Shown here one piece after another: positions 25,057 through 34,363 of a DNA stretch of 64,000 bases. The first letter of the stretch is position 1. The number at the start of each line of letters is the position of its first letter. The notes under the pieces were generated by a model that saw nothing but the letters and a program-made list of their open reading frames with translations, made no database searches and was not told the DNA's origin. The stretch is from an uncultured Ilumatobacter sp. (GTDB lineage: Bacteria; Actinomycetota; Acidimicrobiia; Acidimicrobiales; Ilumatobacteraceae): NCBI GenBank assembly GCA_938091165.1, contig CALKNK010000005.1:1-64000 (forward strand), written 5' to 3'. The translations under genes were made by a program, and so were the position numbers.

Positions 25057-27279
25057 TCACCGCGCAGTGGCGTCGGCTGGCTTGGCCTGTGTTCGGCGCT
25101 TACGCCAGTTTGTAAACCACCAGACGCCGAGAGTTAACAAAAGTCCGCCGGTGAGAGCCTGCCCGAGCCCAGTGAGGCTGTTAACGCGAGCAGTTAGCGA
25201 AACAGGATCACCCAGCGGCTCACCGACTGGAGTCAACAACTGAACGGACACGGCCGACGTGCCGTTCGAGCGCGCCCGGACCGGCATCAGGATGTCTGTG
25301 CTGTCGTTAGCCCTGAGCGAAACGATTTGGCTGTTATCTGGGAAGGTGAGCTTGGAGGATGTGAGCTGCACCATCACCTTGAGACGCTCGTCGCTGTCGT
25401 TCGTTAAGCGGAGTGGGATGTTGTCTGAGCGGCCCGTCAGCGTGAAGGTAAATGGGTCGGGCAGAGTCGCCGCTGACCTGATGTTGTTGGCATCTGCAAC
25501 GACTTCCTCGATAACTGCTGTGGCGGTGGCGTCACTCACGCCGTTTGAGAACAGGACGTCGAGTTGTTCGAGCCAGATGGCGAGCCGTTCATCGCCGTCG
25601 TCGAGCATTGACGCAGTACTGATGAGGCTGAGTGTGGTTGCCTCGATGGTTGCCAGACGCACGGTCAGATCAGGTCCGGCGACATCGGGCAGCACGAGCG
25701 GGTTTCCACCGGGCGGACGCTGCGTGTCGGTGGTGCCAACGAGAGCGGTTGGCGCAACAACGTCAATGTCGGGCGTGGTTGTAGCCATTGCAACGAATGC
25801 ATTAATCAATCGCGGGTCGGGCGGAGCGAGGTCGTCGAGGCCAATCAACTTGCTGCGGCGAACGGTCCGTCCTTGACTTCGGTGATCAAGGACGATTGCA
25901 GCTACGGCCCTGATTGCCCACTCGGTCTCGGTCGATGTGGCCAGGGTTACGTCAGTTTGCTCTGGCGTAAATTCTTTACTGATTGGGTCGGTGAGCAGAA
26001 TTGGGAGCGTCCCTCCGTCGGGCAGCTCGACGTTGACGAAGCGGTCTGTATCGGGGCGTTCGCCTCCTACGAAGTCGTCGTAGCGGTTTGGCGTCATCAC
26101 GAGATAACGCACGCCGAGGGTGCGTAGCAGTTGTGCTCCTGGTGCGCTGAGGGCAGTGTCGACGACGCGTACGACTCGAGTCGGGGGTCGAGACAGTGCA
26201 GCGGTGATGCTTTCTTCGCCGCGTTCAAGGGCCTGTGTGTACCGATAACCAATTCCTGCTTCGACAGCGGAGGACACATCAAGATTGATGTCACTCAGGG
26301 CAACAAATTCGTCATCTTTGACTTCCTCAACGATGTCATCGCCAGCGGCACCGTCTAGGGCAGCGGTAAGCATTCCGGGTGGGATAGATGCCAGCAGCGG
26401 CGGATCGATCTGAGCGGCTGCAGCAAGAATGTCGCGGGCGCGCTGAGTGGCAGCGGCATCACTGTTGCCGCCGGTTTCTGGCGGGCGTTCTGTCGCGGTC
26501 ACGATGGCGAGCTGCACGGGTTTTGTTAGACGGTTGAATTCACCCACTCCCGGACGACGCTCAACGAGCGTGCCGTGAGTACCAATGAGGTCATCGCCGA
26601 TCAGGACTTGCACGCGCACGGGGTACACGCCAGGAGTTGGGAATTCCAGGCTGTCGGGGCCACTTGGTTTCGAGTCACCGCCGACGTCAGTCGGCACAGT
26701 CACCGTCAGAAACGCTGTATTGGTGTTGACCACCTCGACCGCAGCTCGGACGTCAGTAATTCGAACGCCGTCGATGTTGTCCTGAAACGCTCCCGGGGTT
26801 GCCCGACCGCCGAGCAATTCTTCTGCGTCATTGATGTCCGTGATCGCAGCGAAGTTTGCAACCTCGACGGTCAACGTTCGTAGCGGTGGCACGGTTGTGA
26901 TCGGCACCGGGGCGGTGGTGGCTGAGGGCATCGGAGCTGTGGTGGATGCAGCCGGGACACCTGGGTCCGTCGGGGAAACTGTCGTGGTTGTGGTTGTGGT
27001 TGTGCTGCTCTCGGGGGCGATGTCGATGCTGGCGTTGAGTGTTCCGCTCAGCCGGTAGACGAGGCGGAGTTCGTCTCCGGCATTGAGGGTGAAGTCTTGC
27101 TCAATCAGTTCGATCGCCACTCCGCTGGACTGGCGCACCGCGCTCGGTGTCGCCAGCGTTGATGACGCGACCGGGCCACTAAGAGCAGTGATGGTCCCTG
27201 CACCGAGTGACAACGCACCAATTGCCAATACAAACATGAATCGGCGGAATCGAGCGGGCGGCGCGCCTGTTTGGCTCAT
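25057..27279 (-). CDS. DUF6049 secreted, membrane-anchored protein
   Basis: 740 residues. An N-terminal signal/anchor (FRRFMFVLAIGALSLGAGTI) is followed by a large extracytoplasmic region with a Thr/Pro-rich spacer near 90-130, and a C-terminal membrane helix (LLLTLGVWWF) with a basic tail. This architecture and position, between an acetyltransferase/pcnA region and a kinase/sigM region, match DUF6049 (M. tuberculosis Rv3909). The molecular function is unknown. The family is encoded next to murJ in many actinobacteria. Start ATG. The coding end of the upstream acetyltransferase overlaps its start by 4 bases. Confidence 0.85.
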   Translation of the reverse strand: MSQTGAPPARFRRFMFVLAIGALSLGAGTITALSGPVASSTLATPSAVRQSSGVAIELIEQDFTLNAGDELRLVYRLSGTLNASIDIAPESSTTTTTTTTVSPTDPGVPAASTTAPMPSATTAPVPITTVPPLRTLTVEVANFAAITDINDAEELLGGRATPGAFQDNIDGVRITDVRAAVEVVNTNTAFLTVTVPTDVGGDSKPSGPDSLEFPTPGVYPVRVQVLIGDDLIGTHGTLVERRPGVGEFNRLTKPVQLAIVTATERPPETGGNSDAAATQRARDILAAAAQIDPPLLASIPPGMLTAALDGAAGDDIVEEVKDDEFVALSDINLDVSSAVEAGIGYRYTQALERGEESITAALSRPPTRVVRVVDTALSAPGAQLLRTLGVRYLVMTPNRYDDFVGGERPDTDRFVNVELPDGGTLPILLTDPISKEFTPEQTDVTLATSTETEWAIRAVAAIVLDHRSQGRTVRRSKLIGLDDLAPPDPRLINAFVAMATTTPDIDVVAPTALVGTTDTQRPPGGNPLVLPDVAGPDLTVRLATIEATTLSLISTASMLDDGDERLAIWLEQLDVLFSNGVSDATATAVIEEVVADANNIRSAATLPDPFTFTLTGRSDNIPLRLTNDSDERLKVMVQLTSSKLTFPDNSQIVSLRANDSTDILMPVRARSNGTSAVSVQLLTPVGEPLGDPVSLTARVNSLTGLGQALTGGLLLTLGVWWFTNWRKRRTQAKPADATAR

Positions 27280-28046
27280 CGAGCACCACCAGTCCGATGA
27301 AGCACGTCACCCGCAAGCTCCAGGATGGTGAGCGTTTCGGAACGCCGTCGAAACCCCATGTCTTCATACAGCGCGAGCGCCGCTTCATTGTCGAGGCCGG
27401 TGTTAACCATCGCAACCGTCGCGCCGCGGCGTTGCATCCAACACAGCGAGTCAGCGACGAGTCGGCGACCAATTCCCCGACGACGCAGTCGCGGATCTAC
27501 TGCGAGCCGTTGGAGGTAACCGAAGACTCCCGACTGACCGGTCAGCGCGAAGCCGCCGATGTTCGGACCACCGTTGCCGTTGTTCACAGTGACAACCCGT
27601 GCTCGATGGCGCGGGGTGGCGTCTGCGATGTCGGTGAGTGATCGGACATCGTTGCCCCACGGGTCACCGAACGCGCGGCGATCGAGCACGGCGACATCCG
27701 GCAGGTGCGAGGCACGAAGCCGTTGCGTATCAAATTTTCGACGGCACACGGAGCGAATCGACTTAGGAGTTAGGGGTGCCTCAAGTAGAGCGAGGGTGTC
27801 GATTGGCCGAAATCCAGCTTCGGTGAATGAGGCAGCTGCCTCGGGGAACATTGCGCCGGTTCGAACGGCTCGGATATCAGGGTCGCTGGCGACTGCTTTG
27901 ACCGCCCAGGCACTCACTGACTTCGGGGTTGGGACCATGTGGTGGTCAAGCAGAATGACCTGGGTGACGTCAGGTTCATACGGCCAGCGAGCAAATCTGG
28001 CGCCCACGTGGTCCTGGAGCCCTGGCCCCTCGGTCGTGTCGGTCAC
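27276..28046 (-). CDS. GNAT family N-acetyltransferase
   Basis: The GNAT acetyl-CoA-binding motif A is seen in LQRLAVDPRLRRRGIGRRLV, followed by a typical ALYEDMGFRRR end. The N-terminal half resembles a second, degenerate GNAT-like fold. The substrate is unknown. GTG at 28046 (TDTTEGPG) was chosen. A TTG at 28079 would extend it by 11 residues into the divergent promoter with pcnA. It overlaps DUF6049 by 4 bases (ATGA). Confidence 0.88.
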   Translation of the reverse strand: MTDTTEGPGLQDHVGARFARWPYEPDVTQVILLDHHMVPTPKSVSAWAVKAVASDPDIRAVRTGAMFPEAAASFTEAGFRPIDTLALLEAPLTPKSIRSVCRRKFDTQRLRASHLPDVAVLDRRAFGDPWGNDVRSLTDIADATPRHRARVVTVNNGNGGPNIGGFALTGQSGVFGYLQRLAVDPRLRRRGIGRRLVADSLCWMQRRGATVAMVNTGLDNEAALALYEDMGFRRRSETLTILELAGDVLHRTGGAR

Positions 28047-28161
28047 ACAACCGACGCTACTGCGATGAAGGCGCGTCAAGAAGTCGTGGCGCGGTACCGT
28101 GCAGGTGCGGTTCGCCGACCATCAGCACGCTTGCGCTGCTAATCGCCATATCGTCTGGCTT

Positions 28162-29637
28162 GTGGTTCCCGATCGTTTCGCACCTGTGCTGCGCGAGCTG
28201 GCACCGCTAACTGAGCGGTTTCGCGTTGCTGGACATTGCTTGTACCTCGTTGGCGGAACCGTGCGGGACTTGCTGGTTGACTCTGATCGAGCCGATTTTG
28301 ACCTCGACCTGACGACTGATGCGCGGCCCGATCAGATCAAGGCCTGCCTGGACGGCTGGGCCGATTCAGTCTGGAATCAGGGCGAGAAGTTCGGCACGAT
28401 TGGCGCCAACAAGTTCAACCCTGAGACCGGCGAACAGCGGCCGTACGAGATCACCACATTCCGCGCTGAGTCTTATACCGATGATTCCCGCAAGCCCCAT
28501 GTTGTCTTCGCCGATGAAATCGAGACCGACCTCTCGCGCCGCGACTTCACGGTCAACGCAATGGCCCTCGAACTCACCGGCGACAGTGCGTGGGGTGGGG
28601 GATCACCGATCTTGGTCGACCCATTCGATGGTGCCCTCGATTTGGCGAATCGAAAATTACGAACGCCAATGGGTCCGGACGTAAGTTTCAGCGACGACCC
28701 GTTGCGGATGTTGCGGGCCGCCCGTTTCATCGCGCGTTATCAGCTCCAGCCGTCTGATGAACTTGTCGCAGCGGTGAAAGCAATGGCTGATCGGCTCGAG
28801 ATTGTTTCAGCGGAACGAATCCGCGACGAACTCGACAAGTTGATGGTGGTCGATCACCCGTCGCCAGGTCTCTGGTTCCTCATCGAAACGGGCCTTGCCG
28901 ACCATTTTTTTCCTGAGTTGCCGGCGATGCGCCTCGAACACGATCCGATTCACCGTCATAAGGACGTACTGACACACTCTCTCGCAGTGGTCGAGAACGT
29001 GCGACCACTCAACGAGAACCCGGCGATCGTCTCGGGTGAGCGACCAGAATTTGATTTCCGTCTCACTCGGTTGGCTGCGCTTTTCCACGACATCGGCAAG
29101 CCGCGAACGCGCGGATTCCTCGAAGGCAAAGGCACCACGTTTCACCATCACGACGCCGTGGGCGCTCGAATGACAAAAAAGCGGCTGTCGGCCCTGCGAT
29201 ATTCGAATGACGATGTGGCGGCAGTTACTGAATTGGTTGCGCTGCACTTGCGCTTCCACACATATTCGATGGGGTGGTCTGATTCGGCCGTGCGCCGCTA
29301 CGTGCGTGACGCCGGTCCACTACTTCAGGAACTTAATGTACTGACCCGCTGTGACTGCACTACACGCAATGCCAAAAAGGCGGCACGGCTGTCGCGAAGA
29401 ATGGACGAACTCGAGGAGCGGATCGTCGAGTTGGCAGCGCAGGAAGAGCTTGCGGCGTTGCGGCCCGAAATGGATGGCAATGAGGTGATCACTCATCTGG
29501 GCATTGCGCCTGGCCGCGATGTTGGTGAGGCGATGAAATTTCTGATGGAAGTTCGTCTCGAAGACGGCCTGATAGGCGACCAGGCCGTCAGGACACGCCT
29601 TGACGTGTGGTGGCGAGAGCGGAACTCTGACTCTTGA
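28162..29637 (+). CDS. pcnA: CCA tRNA nucleotidyltransferase
   Basis: Adds CCA to tRNA 3' ends, needed here because the tRNA-Ile gene does not encode CCA. The class II nucleotidyltransferase head has LVGGTVRDLL and DFDLDLTTDA with the catalytic acidic residues. The RNA-binding region has DFTVNAMAL and LRMLRAARF. The HD domain has FHDIGKPRTR. GTG at 28162 gives about 491 residues. A GTG at 28099 would add 21 residues of non-family sequence. Actinobacterial pcnA is typically divergent from this cluster, as here. Confidence 0.95.
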   Translation: MVPDRFAPVLRELAPLTERFRVAGHCLYLVGGTVRDLLVDSDRADFDLDLTTDARPDQIKACLDGWADSVWNQGEKFGTIGANKFNPETGEQRPYEITTFRAESYTDDSRKPHVVFADEIETDLSRRDFTVNAMALELTGDSAWGGGSPILVDPFDGALDLANRKLRTPMGPDVSFSDDPLRMLRAARFIARYQLQPSDELVAAVKAMADRLEIVSAERIRDELDKLMVVDHPSPGLWFLIETGLADHFFPELPAMRLEHDPIHRHKDVLTHSLAVVENVRPLNENPAIVSGERPEFDFRLTRLAALFHDIGKPRTRGFLEGKGTTFHHHDAVGARMTKKRLSALRYSNDDVAAVTELVALHLRFHTYSMGWSDSAVRRYVRDAGPLLQELNVLTRCDCTTRNAKKAARLSRRMDELEERIVELAAQEELAALRPEMDGNEVITHLGIAPGRDVGEAMKFLMEVRLEDGLIGDQAVRTRLDVWWRERNSDS

Positions 29638-29715
29638 CGTCATCGTCACTCATTTCGCGAAACCGGAGACACAGGCATCCGTAAACGAAGTGGCATTACC
29701 TCCTACTTTGTTGTC

Positions 29716-32040
29716 GTGCGGACGGGCGATGCGAAACGGCAGACGGTGCGTGCCTCATGGCTATTGCTGCCCCTCATGGTGGTCGCTGTCGGCCTGACCT
29801 CGATCGCAACATTGGTCGCTGCAAACGAACCGACGACCAACACGACGCTGGTCGTCGCCGCCGTTGTCGTGATTTCGATCGTTGGGATAGTGGTGACTTG
29901 GCTCGGAGCACGACATTTTGAGCGTCGGTTACGGACGACGATCGAAGAGCTTTCTGTCACTCAGTCAGACCTACGTCAGTTGCTTGACGACTTGCCAGAT
30001 GCAGTAATCGGCCTCGATGAACGCGGCAAGATTAACTCTGCCAATGGTAAGGCAGCCGCCCTGACGGGCCGGTCGGTTGACGACCTGATCGGACGAGGAT
30101 TTCTTTCGATGATCGGCGAGGCTGATAGAGAATCGGTGTCGGATCGGTGGCAGCGCGTCGACCTCGGCAACCGTGTGCCTGCTGTGCACGCTGGTGTGCG
30201 TAGTCCAGGCGACCTTGCGGTCTTTGAACTCGTCGATGTCAATGGTGAGCCACATTTGGTCGAGGCGTCACTGCATGTATCGCAGAGCGATCAGGGCAAC
30301 GTGGTGTTGCTTCGCGATGTGAGCGATCGTAAACGGACGACTGCGGCTCTGGAGCAGGCACGCCGGCGGCTCCAGCAGGCGTTCCATTCGGCTCCGACAG
30401 GAATGGCGTTAGTGCGCCTCGATGACGGTTGCATTGTCGACGCGAACCAGCCATTGGCTCAGATGCTGGGCCGACCGCTCGATGACATCCGCGGGCAGCC
30501 GATTCGCATGTTGACCCACCCGGAAGATCTTGCGTCGGCAGCACGTCAGCGCGCCCAGCTTGAGCTAGGTATTGCTGACTCGTACGCACTTGAGCAGCGG
30601 TACCTGCGGGCTGATGGAGAGTACGTCTGGGCGCGGACGCGAGTCTCAGTAACCGAGGACCAGGGCGTTGCACTGGCGATTACGCATATCGAAGACATAA
30701 CCGAGCAGCGCCGAAGTGCTGAACTCCTCACCCACGCGGCAACACACGATGATCTCACTGATCTGCCGAATCGCACGACACTCGTCGCACGGCTCGATGC
30801 GTTGCTAGCGATGGCCCAGCCGGGCCAGGTCGCAGTGCTGTTCATCGACCTCGACAACTTCAAGATGGTTAACGACAGCCTCGGACATGGAGTTGGCGAT
30901 CAACTTTTACGCGAGGTCGCGCGAAGATTTCGTGGCGTGATGCGTGATAGCGACCGAGTGTCACGCTTCGGTGGTGATGAGTTTGTTGTCTTTGTTGAGC
31001 GCGTCGCTATCGGTGGAGAAGACACTCCAAGTGGCGCTTTTGTCGATCCGGCCGCAGTCGCTGATCGACTACGTCGATCAGTCATGGAGCCGATCACGAT
31101 TGATGGGCATGAACTGATTGTCACTGCCAGCATTGGTTTCGCCGTCAACGCTGCAACCGATCTCACCGCTGAAGATCTGCTGCGCGATGCTGACGCAGCG
31201 ATGTACCGGGCCAAGGCTGCTGGCCGCGATCGGGTCGAAGCATTTACTGCTGAGACACGCAAGGCGTCTGTGGGCGCGCTCCAGCTGGCGTCGGAACTAC
31301 GCCGGGCTATCGAACGCCACGAGATCGTTCCGTACTTTCAACCGATCGTTGATTTGAGTTCCGGCGAGGTTGTTAGCTTCGAAGTATTGGCGCGCTGGCT
31401 GCACCCCGATCGCGGTCTGCTGATGCCAGCTGAGTTCCTTCCTGCCGTCGAAGCGGGCGGCCTCCTTGTTGACTTTGGCGCGATGATGTTGCGCGACTCG
31501 CTGGCACAACTTGCTCAGTGGCGCTCTACTGGCACCAGATTCCGGCGATGCGGTCTGTCGGTCAATGTGGCGACACAGCAGCTAGCTGACGGTAACTTCA
31601 TCGAAGTGGTCCAGACAGCGCTTGGCGAAACCGGCATCGACGCTGACTCGCTGTGGCTCGAGATCACAGAGACCACATTGATGGAGGACTCCGTGGCGGC
31701 CGGCTCGGCGTTGCGCGAGCTACGTGGGCTTGGCCTCCACATCGCCGTTGATGACTTTGGAACCGGATATTCTTCACTTACCTACTTAAAGCGCGTCCCA
31801 GTCGAGACGATTAAAATCGACCGATCGTTCGTGTTGGGCTTGGGCCTCGAAGCTGACGACACATCGATTGTCGAAGCCGTCGTACAACTCGGCCACTCTC
31901 TTGGTCTACGCGTCGTCGCAGAGGGTGTTGAGACACCGCTCCAGCTCACCCGATTACGCGAATTGCGGTGCGACAACGGTCAGGGGTACCTCTTCGGACG
32001 TCCCCGCCCCGCCGCTTTGGTCGAATACGAACGGGTCTAA
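29716..32040 (+). CDS. Membrane PAS-PAS-GGDEF-EAL c-di-GMP enzyme
   Basis: 774 residues. Two membrane helices near the N-terminus (about 14-35 and 40-62) are followed by two PAS domains (about 85-190 and 215-330). The GGDEF domain carries an intact GGDEF at 419-423. The EAL domain reads EVL at 556-558 with the catalytic Glu kept, plus LEITETTLMED and DDFGTGYSSL. Both diguanylate cyclase and c-di-GMP phosphodiesterase activity are therefore possible. The start is GTG. No neighbouring gene suggests the pathway it controls, and it may act alone. Confidence 0.95.
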   Translation: MRTGDAKRQTVRASWLLLPLMVVAVGLTSIATLVAANEPTTNTTLVVAAVVVISIVGIVVTWLGARHFERRLRTTIEELSVTQSDLRQLLDDLPDAVIGLDERGKINSANGKAAALTGRSVDDLIGRGFLSMIGEADRESVSDRWQRVDLGNRVPAVHAGVRSPGDLAVFELVDVNGEPHLVEASLHVSQSDQGNVVLLRDVSDRKRTTAALEQARRRLQQAFHSAPTGMALVRLDDGCIVDANQPLAQMLGRPLDDIRGQPIRMLTHPEDLASAARQRAQLELGIADSYALEQRYLRADGEYVWARTRVSVTEDQGVALAITHIEDITEQRRSAELLTHAATHDDLTDLPNRTTLVARLDALLAMAQPGQVAVLFIDLDNFKMVNDSLGHGVGDQLLREVARRFRGVMRDSDRVSRFGGDEFVVFVERVAIGGEDTPSGAFVDPAAVADRLRRSVMEPITIDGHELIVTASIGFAVNAATDLTAEDLLRDADAAMYRAKAAGRDRVEAFTAETRKASVGALQLASELRRAIERHEIVPYFQPIVDLSSGEVVSFEVLARWLHPDRGLLMPAEFLPAVEAGGLLVDFGAMMLRDSLAQLAQWRSTGTRFRRCGLSVNVATQQLADGNFIEVVQTALGETGIDADSLWLEITETTLMEDSVAAGSALRELRGLGLHIAVDDFGTGYSSLTYLKRVPVETIKIDRSFVLGLGLEADDTSIVEAVVQLGHSLGLRVVAEGVETPLQLTRLRELRCDNGQGYLFGRPRPAALVEYERV

Positions 32041-32151
32041 CGCGGTCCGCATCAAGAAGCACTTCTACCCTGGTAGTCAAGTTGTATCGGACTGTTTCTA
32101 ACCTGCTGGCGATGCAGTCAGTCGCCTCGGTCTAGACAGAGAAGCTAAGCG

Positions 32152-32715
32152 TCAGCTGCCTTCTTTGCGGGCCCGCATAATGAGCGCGCTAGGCACGTTT
32201 CCAGATGAGCCAACTTCGTCAACCCGGTCGACTCGGAAATTCGATCGGCCGAGAGAGGTGAACCAGTCGCTGATTGAGCGTGCAGTCACGCCGTAGGGCG
32301 TAGCGTCGCTGACAACGGAGAAAGGGTGAGTTACTGAGATGACAAACGGCATGCTCGGAATGAGGATGCGGTGTACCTGGCGGAGCAGGCGGCTGAGATC
32401 ATCAACCTTTTCGATCGTGTGGGCAGCAACGACGACGCTAACCGTGCCGGAAGTGATTTCGCCGAGATCGGCTAAGTCGGTGGCGTGACATTGCACGCTG
32501 ATTTCTGCCGCCTCAGCACGTGTACGCATGTCGGCGATCTTGTCGGTGTCCGGGTCGACAGCGATTGCTTTAGCTCCTGACTGAGCGAACTCGACAGCAT
32601 TAAACCAGTCGGAGACACCAAGTTCAACGGCGCGCTGACCGCCGCTCACGTCACCAACCAACCGCAGCTCGGAGTCTGTTGGAATGCCATCTCCATACTT
32701 GATGTTTGCAACCAC
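32152..32715 (-). CDS. SAM-dependent methyltransferase (class I-like)
   Basis: About 187 residues with a Rossmann-type methyltransferase pattern: AVELGVSDWFNAVEFAQSG as motif I, AIAVDPD as the acidic strand-2 end, and VVAAHTIEKVDDLSRLLRQV in the mid region. Motif I is less canonical than ExGxGxG. The substrate is unknown. GTG at 32715 (VANIKYG) is preferred over an upstream start that would run into the divergent DUF5318 promoter. Confidence 0.82.
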   Translation of the reverse strand: MVANIKYGDGIPTDSELRLVGDVSGGQRAVELGVSDWFNAVEFAQSGAKAIAVDPDTDKIADMRTRAEAAEISVQCHATDLADLGEITSGTVSVVVAAHTIEKVDDLSRLLRQVHRILIPSMPFVISVTHPFSVVSDATPYGVTARSISDWFTSLGRSNFRVDRVDEVGSSGNVPSALIMRARKEGS

Positions 32716-32775
32716 ACCACCAGTGTGCCTGCTCCGAGCGGCACGTGCGCGCATCGGGCTCTATCCTTGGCTTCT

Positions 32776-33171
32776 ATGTCCTTCTCGGTCGGCGCGATTC
32801 GTGGCTCCGATGGGGGAACGCGCGGCATCATCGACCATCGGCTCGCCCGTCGGATGCTGATCAGCGAAGTCAAGCGAGGGCGGCTGCGCGAAGAGGCAGT
32901 ATGCGACGCGCATCCAGAGTTAATTCGGGCTGCCCGCAATGTCGGTACCCAGACGTCCACGGTTTGTCCGATCTGTGAAGAGACCAAACTCAAACTGGTC
33001 ACATACGTTTTCGGGCATGGACTTCAGGCGCAAGGACACTGCGTGTCGACTGCTGAACAGATGCGCCGAATCGAATCCCGTTCGACCGAGGCGAGTGCTT
33101 ACGTCGTAGAAGCGTGCGTGGAATGCGGCTGGAATCATTTGCTCCGCGTCCTTCCTGTCGGCGGAACGTGA
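32776..33171 (+). CDS. DUF5318 protein
   Basis: 131 residues beginning SFSVGAIRGSDGGTRG. It has the DUF5318 pattern CDAHPELIRAARNVG, a first Cys pair CPIC, YVFGHGLQAQGHC, and a second pair in VEACVECGWNHLLR, likely forming a zinc site. Function unknown. In mycobacteria the same family (Rv0049) lies just upstream of the rpsF-ssb-rpsR-rplI-dnaB cluster, as here. Its TGA overlaps the next gene's GTG start (GTGA). Confidence 0.88.
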   Translation: MSFSVGAIRGSDGGTRGIIDHRLARRMLISEVKRGRLREEAVCDAHPELIRAARNVGTQTSTVCPICEETKLKLVTYVFGHGLQAQGHCVSTAEQMRRIESRSTEASAYVVEACVECGWNHLLRVLPVGGT

Positions 33172-33779
33172 GGGGTTACGCGTTCGCGGCGCTGACTACG
33201 GCCACCCTCATTGCTGCCGCGTGCTCGAGTGAGGCTGACGTTGTCACCAAGGACTCTGGTGTTGTACCAACGGTTCCTCAGGGGACACTTGCTGACTTTG
33301 AGCCGAGCACAACTGTCCACAAAGTGGCTGTGCAGCCCGCAGGGTTTACGACGGCGATGATCGAAGTCACCAAGGTCGATGGCACCGTGTGTGAGCTCTG
33401 CATGTGGTTGGCAGATACCAGTGACGAGCGAGGTCGGGGCTTGAAGGGCGTCACCTCGCTGGGCACAGCGGAGGGTATGGCGTTTGTATGGAACGAGCCG
33501 ACGACCAGTTCGTTCTTCATGTTTCAGACTGTTACGCCGCTCTCTATTGCCTGGTTCGGTAGGCCCGTTGCTCGCGCTGGTGGTGCTCTGGTGTCCACAG
33601 CGGACATGGAGCCATGTGCTTCAGAGAACTCAACTGATTGCCAACGCTTCGCCGCGGACGGCGAATACGTGCTGGCGATCGAGGTCTTCCAAGGCGATCT
33701 TGCTTCGATTGGGATCACCGCCGGGTCGGCCGCGCGCCTGCTCCCAGAAACCGAATCAGCCAGTTGTCCACCCGGCTGA
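33168..33779 (+). CDS. DUF192 lipoprotein
   Basis: 203 residues. The lipobox LIAAAC with Cys near position 20 predicts a lipid-anchored extracytoplasmic protein. The DUF192 domain covers about 70-190, with ERGRGLKGVTSLGTAEGMAFV, SSFFMFQTVTPLSIAWF and VLAIEVFQGDL. DUF192 proteins are small beta-rich proteins of unclear function. The GTG start at 33168 overlaps the DUF5318 stop, so the genes are coupled. A longer form beginning at 33114 inside DUF5318 was rejected. Confidence 0.87.
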   Translation: MRGYAFAALTTATLIAAACSSEADVVTKDSGVVPTVPQGTLADFEPSTTVHKVAVQPAGFTTAMIEVTKVDGTVCELCMWLADTSDERGRGLKGVTSLGTAEGMAFVWNEPTTSSFFMFQTVTPLSIAWFGRPVARAGGALVSTADMEPCASENSTDCQRFAADGEYVLAIEVFQGDLASIGITAGSAARLLPETESASCPPG

Positions 33780-33998
33780 CTTCAGCCATCTCTGTGAGCG
33801 CTCTCCCCTACGGTGGACTCGTATGCAGTCGAACCGGAACGAACTCTGGCGCGCGACGCTAAGCCTCCCGGTAGTGTTAAGGGGTCCATTACATACCCTG
33901 CCCCTTTGCCTGACCCGTCGTGGGTTTGAGTCCGGGGCTCCCCATCTCTTCATGCTTGGACACCGTGAACGTGGGATCCGAAGGGAGAACAAGATCGC

Positions 33999-34331
33999 AT
34001 GAATCGTGCGTACGAAATGATGGTCATTATCGACGGCGACGTCGATGACCCCAAGGCACAGTCTTGGATGAAGACGATCACTGATGGGGTTGAGAGTGTT
34101 GGCGGTCAGCTGCACGAGAAGATCGACTGGTGGGGCAAGCGTCAGTTCGCCTACGAGATCAACAAGAAGCCATCTGGTTATTATCTCGTTGCCCAAATTG
34201 TTGCAGCACCTGGAGCGCTTGACGAATTAGAGCGCCAGCTCCGTCTTGCGGATGACATCGTTCGCCACAAGCTCATCCGTCTGCCCGAGGAAGAAGCAGC
34301 ACGCCGCGGCATCACCGTGGAAGCTGCCTGA
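33999..34331 (+). CDS. rpsF: 30S ribosomal protein S6
   Basis: 110 residues, beginning NRAYEMMVIIDGDV with WGKRQFAYEINKKPSGYY, typical of S6, which pairs with S18 on the 30S platform. A GAAGGGAG ribosome-binding site lies upstream of the ATG. It is first in the conserved operon rpsF-ssb-rpsR-rplI. The 200-base region upstream may hold the promoter, but no S6:S18 leader motif could be confirmed by eye. Confidence 0.98.
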   Translation: MNRAYEMMVIIDGDVDDPKAQSWMKTITDGVESVGGQLHEKIDWWGKRQFAYEINKKPSGYYLVAQIVAAPGALDELERQLRLADDIVRHKLIRLPEEEAARRGITVEAA

Positions 34332-34363
34332 TCCGGCCCGCCAATTAGCCAAAGGGGAATCAC

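Noticed and set aside
24362..25243. Plus-strand frame of 293 codons opposite degV
   Set aside because: Ser/Arg-rich shadow of the DegV gene without domains.
33850..33960. tRNA-like segment before rpsF (GGGTTTGAGTCCGGGG)
   Set aside because: The T-arm-like arms do not pair properly and no acceptor or anticodon stem can be made.
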